From Nocardia pseudobrasiliensis NBRC 108224 (GTDB taxonomy: Bacteria > Actinomycetota > Actinomycetes > Mycobacteriales > Mycobacteriaceae), in assembly GCF_001613105.1 (NCBI RefSeq), contig NZ_BDBS01000033.1:62001-126000 (forward strand): DNA of 64,000 nt, written 5' to 3'. The notes below the pieces were generated by a model. That model saw only the letters and a list, made by a program, of their open reading frames with translations, was not told the origin of the DNA and did no database searches. This document shows, in pieces, positions 34,663-42,813 of the stretch. The translations under genes and the position numbers were made by a program. Position 1 is the stretch's first letter; each line of letters starts with the position of its first letter.

Positions 34663-37600
34663 TGAACCCACCCACCCCAACCCCCCACCCGACGAACCCA
34701 CCCCTCCCCCACCCCCGCCGTCCGAAATCGCCTCACCCCCAGGCCGAGCGGCCGTGATCGCCCCGTCCCCATGCCGAGTAGAAGCGATCGCCTCACCCCC
34801 TAGCCGAGTGCCCGAAGTCCCCTCCCCCTCTTGCCGAGCAGATGAGGTTGCGCTGACCCATCGCTGAGGGGGTGGGAGCGCATCGTTTTCTCTTCCAGCG
34901 GGCCTGGTCGCTTCGCCCCGTCGGCGGGTGGGCGTGATCGACCCGTTTCCTTGTCGAGTGGGCGGGTCCCCACTATCCCTTCGCCGAGCGGAGCGAGGTG
35001 GAGGGGTTGGGTCGAGGGCCAGGAGGGTGGGGGATTGGTGGGTCAGGGATTGGGTGAGGATGGCGGTGGCTCGGGCAGCGTCGAGGGGTGTGGTGTCGGG
35101 GGAGGGGGCGGATTGCCAAGCGCCCCAGGTGATTGTGGTGGTGCGGGGGTGGGCGCGGGCGAGGGTGTCGAGGGTGGCGGTTATGGCGGATCGGGGAATG
35201 TCGTCGGAGGTGGTGGTGAACAGGAGGGTGAAGTCGATGGGGTCGGCTGTGGTCAGGGTGAGGAGGTCGGTGGCGGCTCGTACCGTGGGGGCGAACAGGT
35301 GGGGGAGGAAGGGGGCCGTGGTGGCTCCCGCGCCCGCGGCGTGGATGAGGCCGCGGATGGTGGAACCGCATGCGCGGATGTCTTCGAGTGCGCTGGCCAG
35401 GTCGGCTCGATCGGCGACGTCGCAGCGGGCCACCACGATTCGGTCGTCGAGGCCGTCCAGCAGTGGGGGGAGTGGGCGCGGCGTGCGGGTGAGGACGACC
35501 ACGTCGCGGGCGCCCGCGTGCAGCAGCCAGCGGGCCGCCACCGCGCCCAGTGTGCCGAGGCCGCCGGTCACCACGTAGGTGCCGTCCGGCGAGATCGTCC
35601 GGGGCTGCGCGGTAGCGGGTACGGGCCGGAAGCGGCGGGCGGTGAGGATGGATCCGTCGATCGAGAGTTCTTCGGCCGCATCGTAAGTGAGCACTGCCGC
35701 GGCGACGGACCGCGCGTCGTCGCCGGGGGACCACAGCAGTCGGTGCGGCGTCGCAGCCCGCCGCAGGGCCCGGACCACCCCGGCGACGCCGTTCTGGGCG
35801 AGATCGGCATGGTCGCGCAGGACCACCGTCGACGCCACCACCGCCGGACACTCCCGCAGCCGGGTCAGCAGGTCGACGGCCCGCGCCACCGCCGTCGCCG
35901 GATCCTCGTCGCGGCCGGACCAGATGACCACCACCGCGGTCGGTTCCCGCAATCGCGCCAGTACGCCGTCGAATTCACGCGCCACCCGCTGCGTGGGAAG
36001 TCTGCGATCCAGCACCCGCGTGAGCCCGACGGCCAATGGCGACTCGCCGATGACCAGCGCCCGGTTCGGCAGCACGGACTCACCGAGCGGCGGCTCGACC
36101 CGAATCCAGTTCTCGGTCCGCAACACCGACTCCGCCCAGTCGAGCGCGGTGGCCACCGTGGGGCCGTAAGCCGTTGCACCAGAATGCCATTCGACAGCAT
36201 CACCGGCCGATGGAGAACGACCCGCGGTCTCGAAATCCGAATCCGATCGCGCTTCCGCGTCGAAATCCGGCTTACGCCAATACCGTTCACAGATCTGACC
36301 CGAAAACGCCCCCTGCGCCGCCCAATCCACTCCCCGCCCTTCGAGATACAACCGTGCGACTCCACCCAGAAACGCCGCCGCCTCATCCTCCCGCCCGGCC
36401 ATGGCGAACGCCGAATCCCGAAAGTCCGGATACTCGCGCACCACCTCGGACAGCACCGCATCCGGAGCCATCTCCAGGACGGTGGTCATACCGTCCGCCG
36501 CGGCGGCCTCCAGTGCCGCATCCAAATGCACCGGACCACCGGCATTCTCGACCCAGTACGCCACCCCGGGCCCCGCCTCGCCGATCACCTCGCCCCGCCG
36601 CGTCGTCGAATACATGGGCACCCGCGGCTCAGCGGATCCCCACCCGTCCAGCGGCGAAACATCAACCGTGCCGATCGACACGAGATCATCGGAGACGGCC
36701 CGCGCGACCACACCCCGCCGCCGCGCCCGCCGCACCACCGCATCCAACCGCCGCGTCGGACCCGCGATCACCACCGCATCCGGCCCGTGCACCGCCGCGA
36801 CAACGACCTCCCCGCGCATCGGCTCCACCAGCCGCCCGACCTCATCGAGAGTGGTCTCCAACAACACCGCCCGCAGCCGCCCCCGCTCGAATTCCGCCCG
36901 CGCCACCGCCAGCCGCGCCCCGTCCCGCAGCGAAATCGCCTCGCTCACCACCGCCGCCGCGATCTCACCGGCGCCGGTTCCGATCACTCCGTCGGCTCGA
37001 ATTCCGAAGGCCCGCACCAACTCCGCCATCGCCAGCTGAAAGACGAATATCGCCTGCGCCCGCGTGTCGAATCCGTGCCGCGGCGTCCATACCCGCGGCC
37101 CACCCGCTCGCACCACCGCATCGGTGGCCTCGGCCACCGCCCGCGCGAAGACCGGATACCGAGCCGCCAGCGCCCGTCCCATCCGCGCGTGCTCACCCCC
37201 GCGTCCCGGAAACAGCAGCAGCACACCACCATCGCGCCGCGTGGCCTCGGGCCCGAACACCACCCGCCGATCCCCGTCGCTCATATGACCGCGCGCGAGC
37301 CCCCGCAGCCGCGCCACAGCGACGGCGTGGTTGTTCGCGACAACGGCCGCCCGCACCCGCTCCGGCAGCAAACGCCCTGCCGCCGAGGAGAAGTCGCGCA
37401 GTGGCGGATGCTCCGCCAGCAGCGCATCCGCCCATACCCCGGCCAACTCGCGCACCCTGCCCTCATCGGCCCCACTCAGCGCGATCACCACCGGCGGATC
37501 CCCGCCGCGATCCGGCTCCTCGGTCGCACCGCGCAGCACCGCGTGCGCGGTGGTGCCGCCGACCCCGACCGAACCGATCCCGGCTACCCGCCGCGCCGTC

Positions 37601-38538
37601 GCGATCTCCTGCCAGCCGATCGGCTCCGTCGGCGCCCGCAGCCCTCGCTCGTCGAGTCGCAACGCCGCGCTGCGCTGCCGAAAAATGCTGGCAGGCGCGA
37701 TGATTCCCCGCTGAATGCACAGCGCCGCCTTGGCCAGCCCGGTCACGCCCGCCGCCGCGTCGAGCGGTCCGAGATCGGCCGTCACCGATCCCACCCAGAT
37801 CTTCGCCGCGGGCGCGCCGCCGGACCGCAGCACTGCGGCGAGGGCGTCGATCTCCACCGAATCGCCGGAAGTCGCCGCGCCGCCGTGACATTCGAAGTAA
37901 CCTGCCGCATGCGGATCGAGCCCCGCCCGCTCCCAGGCCGTGCGGATCACCCGTCGTCGCGCCGACCCGTCCCGTTCCGATCGACCGTCCGAACCGACTG
38001 CGGTGCCGAGTATTTCGGCATACACTCGGTTCCCCTCCCGCCGCGCGTCGGCGGTGCGCTGCAGCACCACGACCGTGCCCGCATGCGCGTCGACCCCGCC
38101 GACGAGCGCCCACGGCACCGTCCCGTCGGACAGCAGGCGCACGGCCAGGTCGACCGCGGCCAGCGACGACGAACCGGCGCTGTCCAGTACGAGACTCGGG
38201 CCGCGCAGATCCAGCACCTGCGACACCCGATTGGCGATCATGTTCGACCCGCCCGCCCCGACGAGTACCGCGGCGGGCGAGCCGCGGGCGCGATAGCCGA
38301 TTCCGGCATCGTCGAGGGCCTCGATCGCCACGGTCAGGCTGAGCCGTTCGCGCGGATCCATCGCCGCGGCGGTATCCGGATCGATCCCGAACCAGTCGTG
38401 ATCGAATTCGGACTCCAGCAGAGCGGCCGACCCACCCTCGAGCAACATCCCCCAGAGTCGCCGCACCCCCGCCACGCCGGGCATCCGGCAGCCGATGCCG
38501 ATGATCGATACCGGCGGCGCTGGCGCGGGCTCGATCAT
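34660..38538 (-). CDS. Catalytically degenerate polyketide-synthase-like protein (KS-AT-KR)
   Basis: A 1,292-residue protein with PKS domain order but lost active sites. Ketosynthase (about 10-330): the nucleophile Cys of the DTACSSS motif is Gly122 (SAGSSSL), His218 is kept, and the second His of NIGH is Pro258. Acyltransferase (about 435-730): GHSxG reads GTGAG (Ser to Gly522) and the later catalytic His region reads VSIGTV. Ketoreductase (about 980-1150): the NADPH motif GGLGTLG is kept, but the Ser and Tyr of the catalytic YxxxN region are gone (FTTTSDDIPRSAITATL). No acyl-carrier domain is visible. The last ~110 residues are a decapeptide repeat tail. The ATG at 38538 has GGGAGAA upstream. 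It is followed after 9 bp by two STAND genes. It cannot plausibly act as a synthase; a scaffold or sensor role is inference. Confidence 0.82.
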   Translation of the reverse strand: MIEPAPAPPVSIIGIGCRMPGVAGVRRLWGMLLEGGSAALLESEFDHDWFGIDPDTAAAMDPRERLSLTVAIEALDDAGIGYRARGSPAAVLVGAGGSNMIANRVSQVLDLRGPSLVLDSAGSSSLAAVDLAVRLLSDGTVPWALVGGVDAHAGTVVVLQRTADARREGNRVYAEILGTAVGSDGRSERDGSARRRVIRTAWERAGLDPHAAGYFECHGGAATSGDSVEIDALAAVLRSGGAPAAKIWVGSVTADLGPLDAAAGVTGLAKAALCIQRGIIAPASIFRQRSAALRLDERGLRAPTEPIGWQEIATARRVAGIGSVGVGGTTAHAVLRGATEEPDRGGDPPVVIALSGADEGRVRELAGVWADALLAEHPPLRDFSSAAGRLLPERVRAAVVANNHAVAVARLRGLARGHMSDGDRRVVFGPEATRRDGGVLLLFPGRGGEHARMGRALAARYPVFARAVAEATDAVVRAGGPRVWTPRHGFDTRAQAIFVFQLAMAELVRAFGIRADGVIGTGAGEIAAAVVSEAISLRDGARLAVARAEFERGRLRAVLLETTLDEVGRLVEPMRGEVVVAAVHGPDAVVIAGPTRRLDAVVRRARRRGVVARAVSDDLVSIGTVDVSPLDGWGSAEPRVPMYSTTRRGEVIGEAGPGVAYWVENAGGPVHLDAALEAAAADGMTTVLEMAPDAVLSEVVREYPDFRDSAFAMAGREDEAAAFLGGVARLYLEGRGVDWAAQGAFSGQICERYWRKPDFDAEARSDSDFETAGRSPSAGDAVEWHSGATAYGPTVATALDWAESVLRTENWIRVEPPLGESVLPNRALVIGESPLAVGLTRVLDRRLPTQRVAREFDGVLARLREPTAVVVIWSGRDEDPATAVARAVDLLTRLRECPAVVASTVVLRDHADLAQNGVAGVVRALRRAATPHRLLWSPGDDARSVAAAVLTYDAAEELSIDGSILTARRFRPVPATAQPRTISPDGTYVVTGGLGTLGAVAARWLLHAGARDVVVLTRTPRPLPPLLDGLDDRIVVARCDVADRADLASALEDIRACGSTIRGLIHAAGAGATTAPFLPHLFAPTVRAATDLLTLTTADPIDFTLLFTTTSDDIPRSAITATLDTLARAHPRTTTITWGAWQSAPSPDTTPLDAARATAILTQSLTHQSPTLLALDPTPPPRSARRRDSGDPPTRQGNGSITPTRRRGEATRPAGRENDALPPPQRWVSATSSARQEGEGTSGTRLGGEAIASTRHGDGAITAARPGGEAISDGGGGGGVGSSGGGLGWVGS
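34723..34992. repeat. 30-bp-period tandem repeat (minisatellite-like) in the PKS-like gene
   Basis: Nine degenerate units with exact 30-bp spacing. The GCCGAG-like core recurs at 34743, 34773, 34803, 34833, 34863, (34893), 34923, 34953 and 34983, and a GATCGCC-like word recurs 13 bp upstream of each. Being a multiple of three, it encodes decapeptides such as RHGDGAITAA and RPGGEAISDG at the C-terminus. Confidence 0.7.
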
Positions 38539-38654
38539 CGCTGCGTTCTCCCTCGCTGCCTCCGGCGACAAGCGCCGACAGTCGGGTAACCCCCAGCGAT
38601 TATGCCGAGTCCGCGCCCCGCGGAGAAGTCCTTTCGGTGTGCCGGTGGATGCCC

Positions 38655-38660
38655 TACGGT
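38655..38660 (+). promoter_or_regulatory. Predicted -10 of a leaderless promoter
   Basis: TACGGT ends six bases before the GTG at 38667, with no ribosome-binding site in between. It lies in the 128-bp gap divergent from the PKS-like gene. Confidence 0.5.
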
Positions 38661-38666
38661 TGCGCT

Positions 38667-39626
38667 GTGTCATCGAAACGGACAGACGTGACCGATGGAC
38701 GGCCCGGCACGCTGATCACCCTCGCCCGCTGCTGTGCCGCGCTCGCCGCCACACCCGCCAAGCTATTGCGTCCCCGCCAACCGGATCGGACATTTCTGGC
38801 GGACCTGACGGTCGCCGCGATTCCGCAGGCGCGCAATACCGTTCGTTTCACCGCGCTGATGCAGGGCCGCCTGTCCGCACCCACCACGATCATCGCCGAG
38901 GGCGCGCGCAGCCTGGGCGAGACCCGGATGGCCATGGGCGCCTTCCTGGTCGAACATCCGCAGGCCCGATTCCTGGTAGATCCGGCGCTGTGCGCGGGCG
39001 TGCACGATCGGGTGCTGCCGGGTATGCCGCTGCCGGTGCGCGTGCTGGTCGCGCCGAAGAAACCGGTGCTGGGCCTGGCCGACGCGCTCGCGGCTCGCGA
39101 TCTGACCGGCGAGGACATCGATTTCGCGCTGGCCACCCATCTGCACTGGGATCATGTGTCCGGCCTGCTCGAATTGCCGGATTCGCTCGAATTGCGCGTT
39201 CCGGCAATCGAATACGAATGGGCGATGACCGGAGCGGAGGCGCCCTACGGCGTCGTGCGCGCCCCGCTGCGCGACCGCGCGATCGGCCATGTGGAGCTCG
39301 ACGGCCCGCCGGTGCTCACCTTCCCGCGCAGCCACGACGTCTTCGGCGACGGCGCGGTGGTGCTGGTGGATCTGGCCGGGCACACCCCCGGCAGCGTCGG
39401 CGTGCTGCTCGCGGTCGACGACGGCACTCGGGTGTTGCTGGCGGGCGATTCGGTCTGGAACACGCTGCAGATTCGGCTCGTTCGCGAGAAGGCGCCGCTG
39501 CCGGGGCAGCTGTTCGACGCCGATCGCGATCGCGCCTTCGAAACCATTCAGCGCCTGCACGCCCTGCCGGACGGTATCGAGGTCATCGCCAGCCACGACT
39601 TCGCCGCGGTCGCCTCGCGGGCCTGA
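38667..39626 (+). CDS. Metallo-beta-lactamase-fold hydrolase
   Basis: A 319-residue MBL-fold protein. The metal motif THLHWDHVSG (HxHxDH, residues 158-163) is intact, followed by DLAGHTPGS, GDSVWN and the terminal ASHDF histidine. The N-terminal ~60 residues are additional to the core. MBL enzymes of this lactonase/esterase-like group use two metals; the substrate is unknown. The GTG at 38667 is chosen because it lies six bases after a TACGGT hexamer (leaderless). It is divergent from the PKS-like gene and upstream of the riboswitch-controlled transporter. Confidence 0.85.
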   Translation: MSSKRTDVTDGRPGTLITLARCCAALAATPAKLLRPRQPDRTFLADLTVAAIPQARNTVRFTALMQGRLSAPTTIIAEGARSLGETRMAMGAFLVEHPQARFLVDPALCAGVHDRVLPGMPLPVRVLVAPKKPVLGLADALAARDLTGEDIDFALATHLHWDHVSGLLELPDSLELRVPAIEYEWAMTGAEAPYGVVRAPLRDRAIGHVELDGPPVLTFPRSHDVFGDGAVVLVDLAGHTPGSVGVLLAVDDGTRVLLAGDSVWNTLQIRLVREKAPLPGQLFDADRDRAFETIQRLHALPDGIEVIASHDFAAVASRA

Positions 39627-39684
39627 AACCGACTGGCGGGTCCCACGACTCGCGACTACTGTCGGGTTCGGTACGTGGATTGTG

Positions 39685-39834
39685 TATAGGGTTCCGCGCC
39701 CGGGTCGCGCCCGGCTCCCATGAGCCGGGTCCCCAAAACAACCAGATCCGGGCGGACTGGACCGAGCTACACCACGGCGGATCCGGTAGCCACCCGGAGG
39801 CGTCGACATCTGACGGGATAAAAGCCTCGAGGAC
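39685..39834 (+). promoter_or_regulatory. ykkC-family riboswitch, probably guanidine-I
   Basis: Three conserved ykkC blocks occur in order: AGGGTTCCG (39688-39696), GGACTGGACCGAGCTACAC (near 39753) and ACGGGATAAAAGCC (39813-39826). They lie immediately upstream of an EamA-type transporter. Guanidine-I is the most likely subtype, from the transporter context; the ppGpp and PRPP subtypes share most of these blocks and cannot be excluded by eye. Confidence 0.78.
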
Positions 39835-39858
39835 TTCTATCGGCATGTCCTCGAGGAG
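39825..39858 (+). terminator. Riboswitch expression platform hairpin sequestering the ribosome site
   Basis: CCTCGAGGAC (39825-39834) pairs perfectly with GTCCTCGAGG (39847-39856), followed by AGTTTT. The left arm overlaps the 3' edge of the aptamer and the right arm contains the GAGGAG ribosome site (39853-39858) of the transporter, so ligand binding should release translation or antitermination. Confidence 0.7.
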
Positions 39859-39864
39859 TTTTCG

Positions 39865-40689
39865 ATGATCGTCGCGACACTGTTGGCCGCATTGCTGCAC
39901 GCGAGCTGGAACGCGATCGCGCACTGGATTCCCGATAAGACCACCTCGGTCGCGATCATCAGTCTGGGCGGACTGATCTGCGTCACCCCGCTGGTATTCC
40001 TGGCCGATCCGCCCGCCGCGGCCGCGTGGCCGTATCTGATCGCGTCGGTGGTGGTGCATCTGGCCTACAACGCGCTGCTGATGACCTCCTACCGGCTCGG
40101 CGATCTGAGTCAGACCTATCCGCTGGCCCGGGGCACCTCCCCGCTCGTGGTCACCGTGCTCGCGGCCACGCTGATCGGTGAGACGCCCAGCGCCCGCCAA
40201 CTCTGCGGCGTGCTGCTGATCTCGGCGGGCCTGGCCTCCCTGGTGTTCTGGGGATATCGCGAAAACCCGAGCCGCCCGGCCACGATCGCGGCCGCGGTCG
40301 GCACCGGACTGATGATCGCCGCGTACACGACCATCGATGGCGTCGGTGTGCGGCGGGCCGAGAGCACGCTCGGCTACATCGGCTGGTTGATGCTGCTCGA
40401 ACAGGTCACCATCGTCGCGTTCGCCACCGTGGTGCGGGGCCGCGGGATGTGGGTGCGCAGCCGCCCGATCTGGCATATCGGCCTGCTCGGCGGCGCGATG
40501 GCCGTACTCGCCTACGGGCTGGTGCTGTGGGCCCAGACCCGCGGCGCGCTGGCCGATGTCGCGGCGCTGCGCGAGACCAGCATCATCATCGGCGCGCTGA
40601 TCGGCACCATCTGGTTCAAGGAAAGTTTCGGCGCCGCACGGGTTTTGGCGACCTGTGCGGTATTCGCCGGTATCGCGGTCATGCTTTGA
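39865..40689 (+). CDS. EamA/DMT-family transporter under ykkC riboswitch
   Basis: A 274-residue membrane protein with ten predicted helices as two EamA repeats (first about 1-130 with YRLGDLSQTYPLARGTSP, second about 140-274 ending LATCAVFAGIAVML). EamA transporters belong to the drug/metabolite superfamily, the same superfamily as the small SMR guanidine exporters that ykkC RNAs usually control. Export of guanidine or a related cation is therefore a reasonable inference. GAGGAG is six bases upstream of the ATG but lies inside the riboswitch hairpin. The last 11 bp overlap the convergent GNAT gene. Confidence 0.85.
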   Translation: MIVATLLAALLHASWNAIAHWIPDKTTSVAIISLGGLICVTPLVFLADPPAAAAWPYLIASVVVHLAYNALLMTSYRLGDLSQTYPLARGTSPLVVTVLAATLIGETPSARQLCGVLLISAGLASLVFWGYRENPSRPATIAAAVGTGLMIAAYTTIDGVGVRRAESTLGYIGWLMLLEQVTIVAFATVVRGRGMWVRSRPIWHIGLLGGAMAVLAYGLVLWAQTRGALADVAALRETSIIIGALIGTIWFKESFGAARVLATCAVFAGIAVML

Positions 40690-41518
40690 CGAGCACGGCC
40701 CGGGTGTAGAGCAACTGGAAACCGCTGCGCTGGGCGTTCTGCTGGGATTTGGAGCCGGGCATCGTGGTGATCACGGCCAGTTCGCAATCCGCCCGCGCCG
40801 CATCGGCCAAACGCGCCGACAGCAGCGCGGTCTGCACGCCGTGGCGGCGATGTGCTGGCACGGTCGCGGCGCCGGTGAGCTGGGCGATGCCGTCGCAGGT
40901 CCGCATACTCGCGCCACCGGCCGCCGCTCCGCCGCGCCGGGCGAGATAGCGGAGCACGCCGCTCGCCTCGGTCATATCCCGCATGACCGTGGCGAGCACC
41001 TCGCGCGTGAACTCCTCCGGGGAGGCCATACCCTGCTCGTCCGGATGTGCGAAACCGTCGACCACCGCGTCGAGCCAGGTGTCGAACTCCTCGTCGCCGC
41101 TGAGCCGAATCTCGATATCGGGCGCGGCTTCTCGGGTGTAGCCGGATTCGATGGTCCGGCCCAGGATGTTCTCGAACCAGGCCAGCCGATAGCCCCGCTC
41201 GGTGAGCAGGGTGGCCAGGCCGGGATCGCCGAGATGAGCCAGTTCGACCTGTACGGGCGATTGCCGTGCGGCATAGGTCTGTTCGATCTCGTCCAGCTCC
41301 GCGAACGAGACCGACTCGCCGAAACCCAGGCCCACCACCTTGTTCAGTGGTGAGCCGGGCCCGCCGTAACAGGCCGCGCCACCGGCGATCGGCCGCACGA
41401 AACCGCCGTCGCCGGGCCGGCTGTCGCGGGCCCGCGCGGCGCTCGAGGTGATCAGCTCCGCCTCGGCGCGCTCGATCCGCGCGGCCAACTCGGTACCGCA
41501 GAACAGCGATTCGGTCAC
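40679..41518 (-). CDS. GNAT-family N-acetyltransferase
   Basis: A 279-residue protein with a GNAT domain in its C-terminal half. The acetyl-CoA loop is seen as AATVPAHRRHGVQTALLSARL (about residues 218-238), followed by AVITTMPGSKSQQNAQRSGF, the typical beta5-alpha4 region. The N-terminal half (about 1-130) resembles a degenerate second GNAT module. The substrate is unknown. The GTG at 41518 lies six bases after TATAAC on the minus strand and has no ribosome site, so it is probably leaderless. It overlaps the EamA gene tail by 11 bp. Confidence 0.82.
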   Translation of the reverse strand: MTESLFCGTELAARIERAEAELITSSAARARDSRPGDGGFVRPIAGGAACYGGPGSPLNKVVGLGFGESVSFAELDEIEQTYAARQSPVQVELAHLGDPGLATLLTERGYRLAWFENILGRTIESGYTREAAPDIEIRLSGDEEFDTWLDAVVDGFAHPDEQGMASPEEFTREVLATVMRDMTEASGVLRYLARRGGAAAGGASMRTCDGIAQLTGAATVPAHRRHGVQTALLSARLADAARADCELAVITTMPGSKSQQNAQRSGFQLLYTRAVLVKA

Positions 41519-41524
41519 AAGGCA

Positions 41525-41530
41525 GTTATA
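41525..41530 (-). promoter_or_regulatory. Predicted -10 of a leaderless promoter
   Basis: On the minus strand TATAAC ends six bases before the GTG at 41518. Confidence 0.5.
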
Positions 41531-41558
41531 TCGGCCCTGTCCAGCGAATTCCGTATGT

Positions 41559-42533
41559 TCAGGCCACGAACGAGGCGAGCCGCTGGTTGATCAGCGCCTC
41601 GGCCTCGGAGACCATGCGCGAGATCAGTTCCGCGCAGGTCGGAATGTCGTCGATCAGGCCCTGGACCTGCCCGGCGCTCCAGATGCCCGCATCCAGATCG
41701 CCCTCCTCGAACACCCGGCGGCCGCGCGCGCCCGCGACCAGATCGCGCACATCGTCGAAGGTGGCGCCGCCGGCCCGCTCGATCTCGACGACCTTGCGGC
41801 TGATCTCGTTGTTGGCCACCCGCGCGGTGTTGTGCAGGGTGCGGAAGATCAGCTGGGTGTCGCGCTCGGAATGGGCGACGATCTGTTCCTTGACCTTCTG
41901 GTGGATCGCCGACTCCTGGGTGCACATGAAGCGGGTTCCCATATTCACCCCGTCCGCGCCCAGCGCCAGCGCCGCGACCAGGCCGCGCGCGTCGGCGATA
42001 CCGCCGGAGGCGATGATCGGGATGGTCAGCGCCTTGGCGGCCGCGGGGATCAGGATCAGGCCGGGCACATCGTCCTCGCCCGGGTGACCGGCGCATTCGA
42101 AGCCGTCGATGCTCACGCCGTCGACGCCGATCTTCTGCGCCTTGAGCGCGTGCCGGACGCTGGTGCACTTGTGCAGCACCTTGATCCCGGCCTCCTTGTA
42201 ATAAGGAAGGAAGGGCTCCGGGTTGCTGCCCGCGGTCTCGACGATCTTCACGCCGGACTCGATGATCGCCCGGACGTACTCCTCGTACGGCGGCGGATTG
42301 ATCGACGGCAGGATGGTGACGTTCACGCCGAACGGCTTATCGGTCAGCTCGCGGGCGCGCTCGATCTCGCGGCGCAGATCGTCGGGGGTGGGCTGGGTGA
42401 GGGCGGTGATGAAGCCCAGGCCGCCCGCATTGGCGACGGCCGCGACCAGCTCGGCCCGACCGACCCACATCATGCCGCCCTGCACGATCGGATGCTCGAC
42501 CCCGAACAGTTCGGTGAACCTGGTCCGCAACAT
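41559..42533 (-). CDS. Nitronate monooxygenase (FMN-dependent)
   Basis: A 324-residue TIM-barrel flavoenzyme of the 2-nitropropane dioxygenase family. It opens LFGVEHPIVQGGMMWVG, with the substrate-side segment GFECAGHPGEDDVPGL holding the conserved His, and the FMN-phosphate region IIASGGIADARGL then GADGVNMGTRFM. It oxidises alkyl nitronates (or related acids) with O2. AGGAGG is nine bases ahead of the ATG at 42533, fixing the start over a longer open frame to 42629. It is divergent from the acyl-CoA ligase gene across a 280-bp gap that shows no other feature. Confidence 0.9.
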   Translation of the reverse strand: MLRTRFTELFGVEHPIVQGGMMWVGRAELVAAVANAGGLGFITALTQPTPDDLRREIERARELTDKPFGVNVTILPSINPPPYEEYVRAIIESGVKIVETAGSNPEPFLPYYKEAGIKVLHKCTSVRHALKAQKIGVDGVSIDGFECAGHPGEDDVPGLILIPAAAKALTIPIIASGGIADARGLVAALALGADGVNMGTRFMCTQESAIHQKVKEQIVAHSERDTQLIFRTLHNTARVANNEISRKVVEIERAGGATFDDVRDLVAGARGRRVFEEGDLDAGIWSAGQVQGLIDDIPTCAELISRMVSEAEALINQRLASFVA

Positions 42534-42813
42534 CTGTGTTGTCCTCCTGCCTGCGCGGACGCGCCTGCGCCTCGTTGCCGTCGATAGTGGCACGGCGGTC
42601 TCCGCGGCGACAACCTCCATGTAAGTCACAGTTTGCTGATCGCTTCAACCATGGCGTAAATCGGTCGGATCGATAGCGATTCCCCTACGCTCCCGTAAGT
42701 GGACCTGAGCTGCGAAATGATCAAATGAGAAGAATTTGCCCAATCCTTCTCTGTAACCCTTGTCACGGTGAAAAGTTAGTTGATATTCTCACCTGCGTTC
42801 GAGAGGAGTTCAG

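Noticed and set aside
34723..34992. CRISPR-like 30-bp repeat spacing
   Set aside because: Units are contiguous and degenerate with no spacers and no cas genes nearby; treated as a minisatellite.
34951..38589. A plus-strand open frame of about 1,200 codons across the PKS-like gene
   Set aside because: Its product is Arg/His/Pro-rich with no domain; the minus-strand frame has clear KS, AT and KR signatures. It is an antisense by-product of high GC.
42626..42652. An 8-codon ORF (MVEAISKL) upstream of the nitronate monooxygenase
   Set aside because: No ribosome site, it lies upstream of the gene's own good one, and nothing supports translation.
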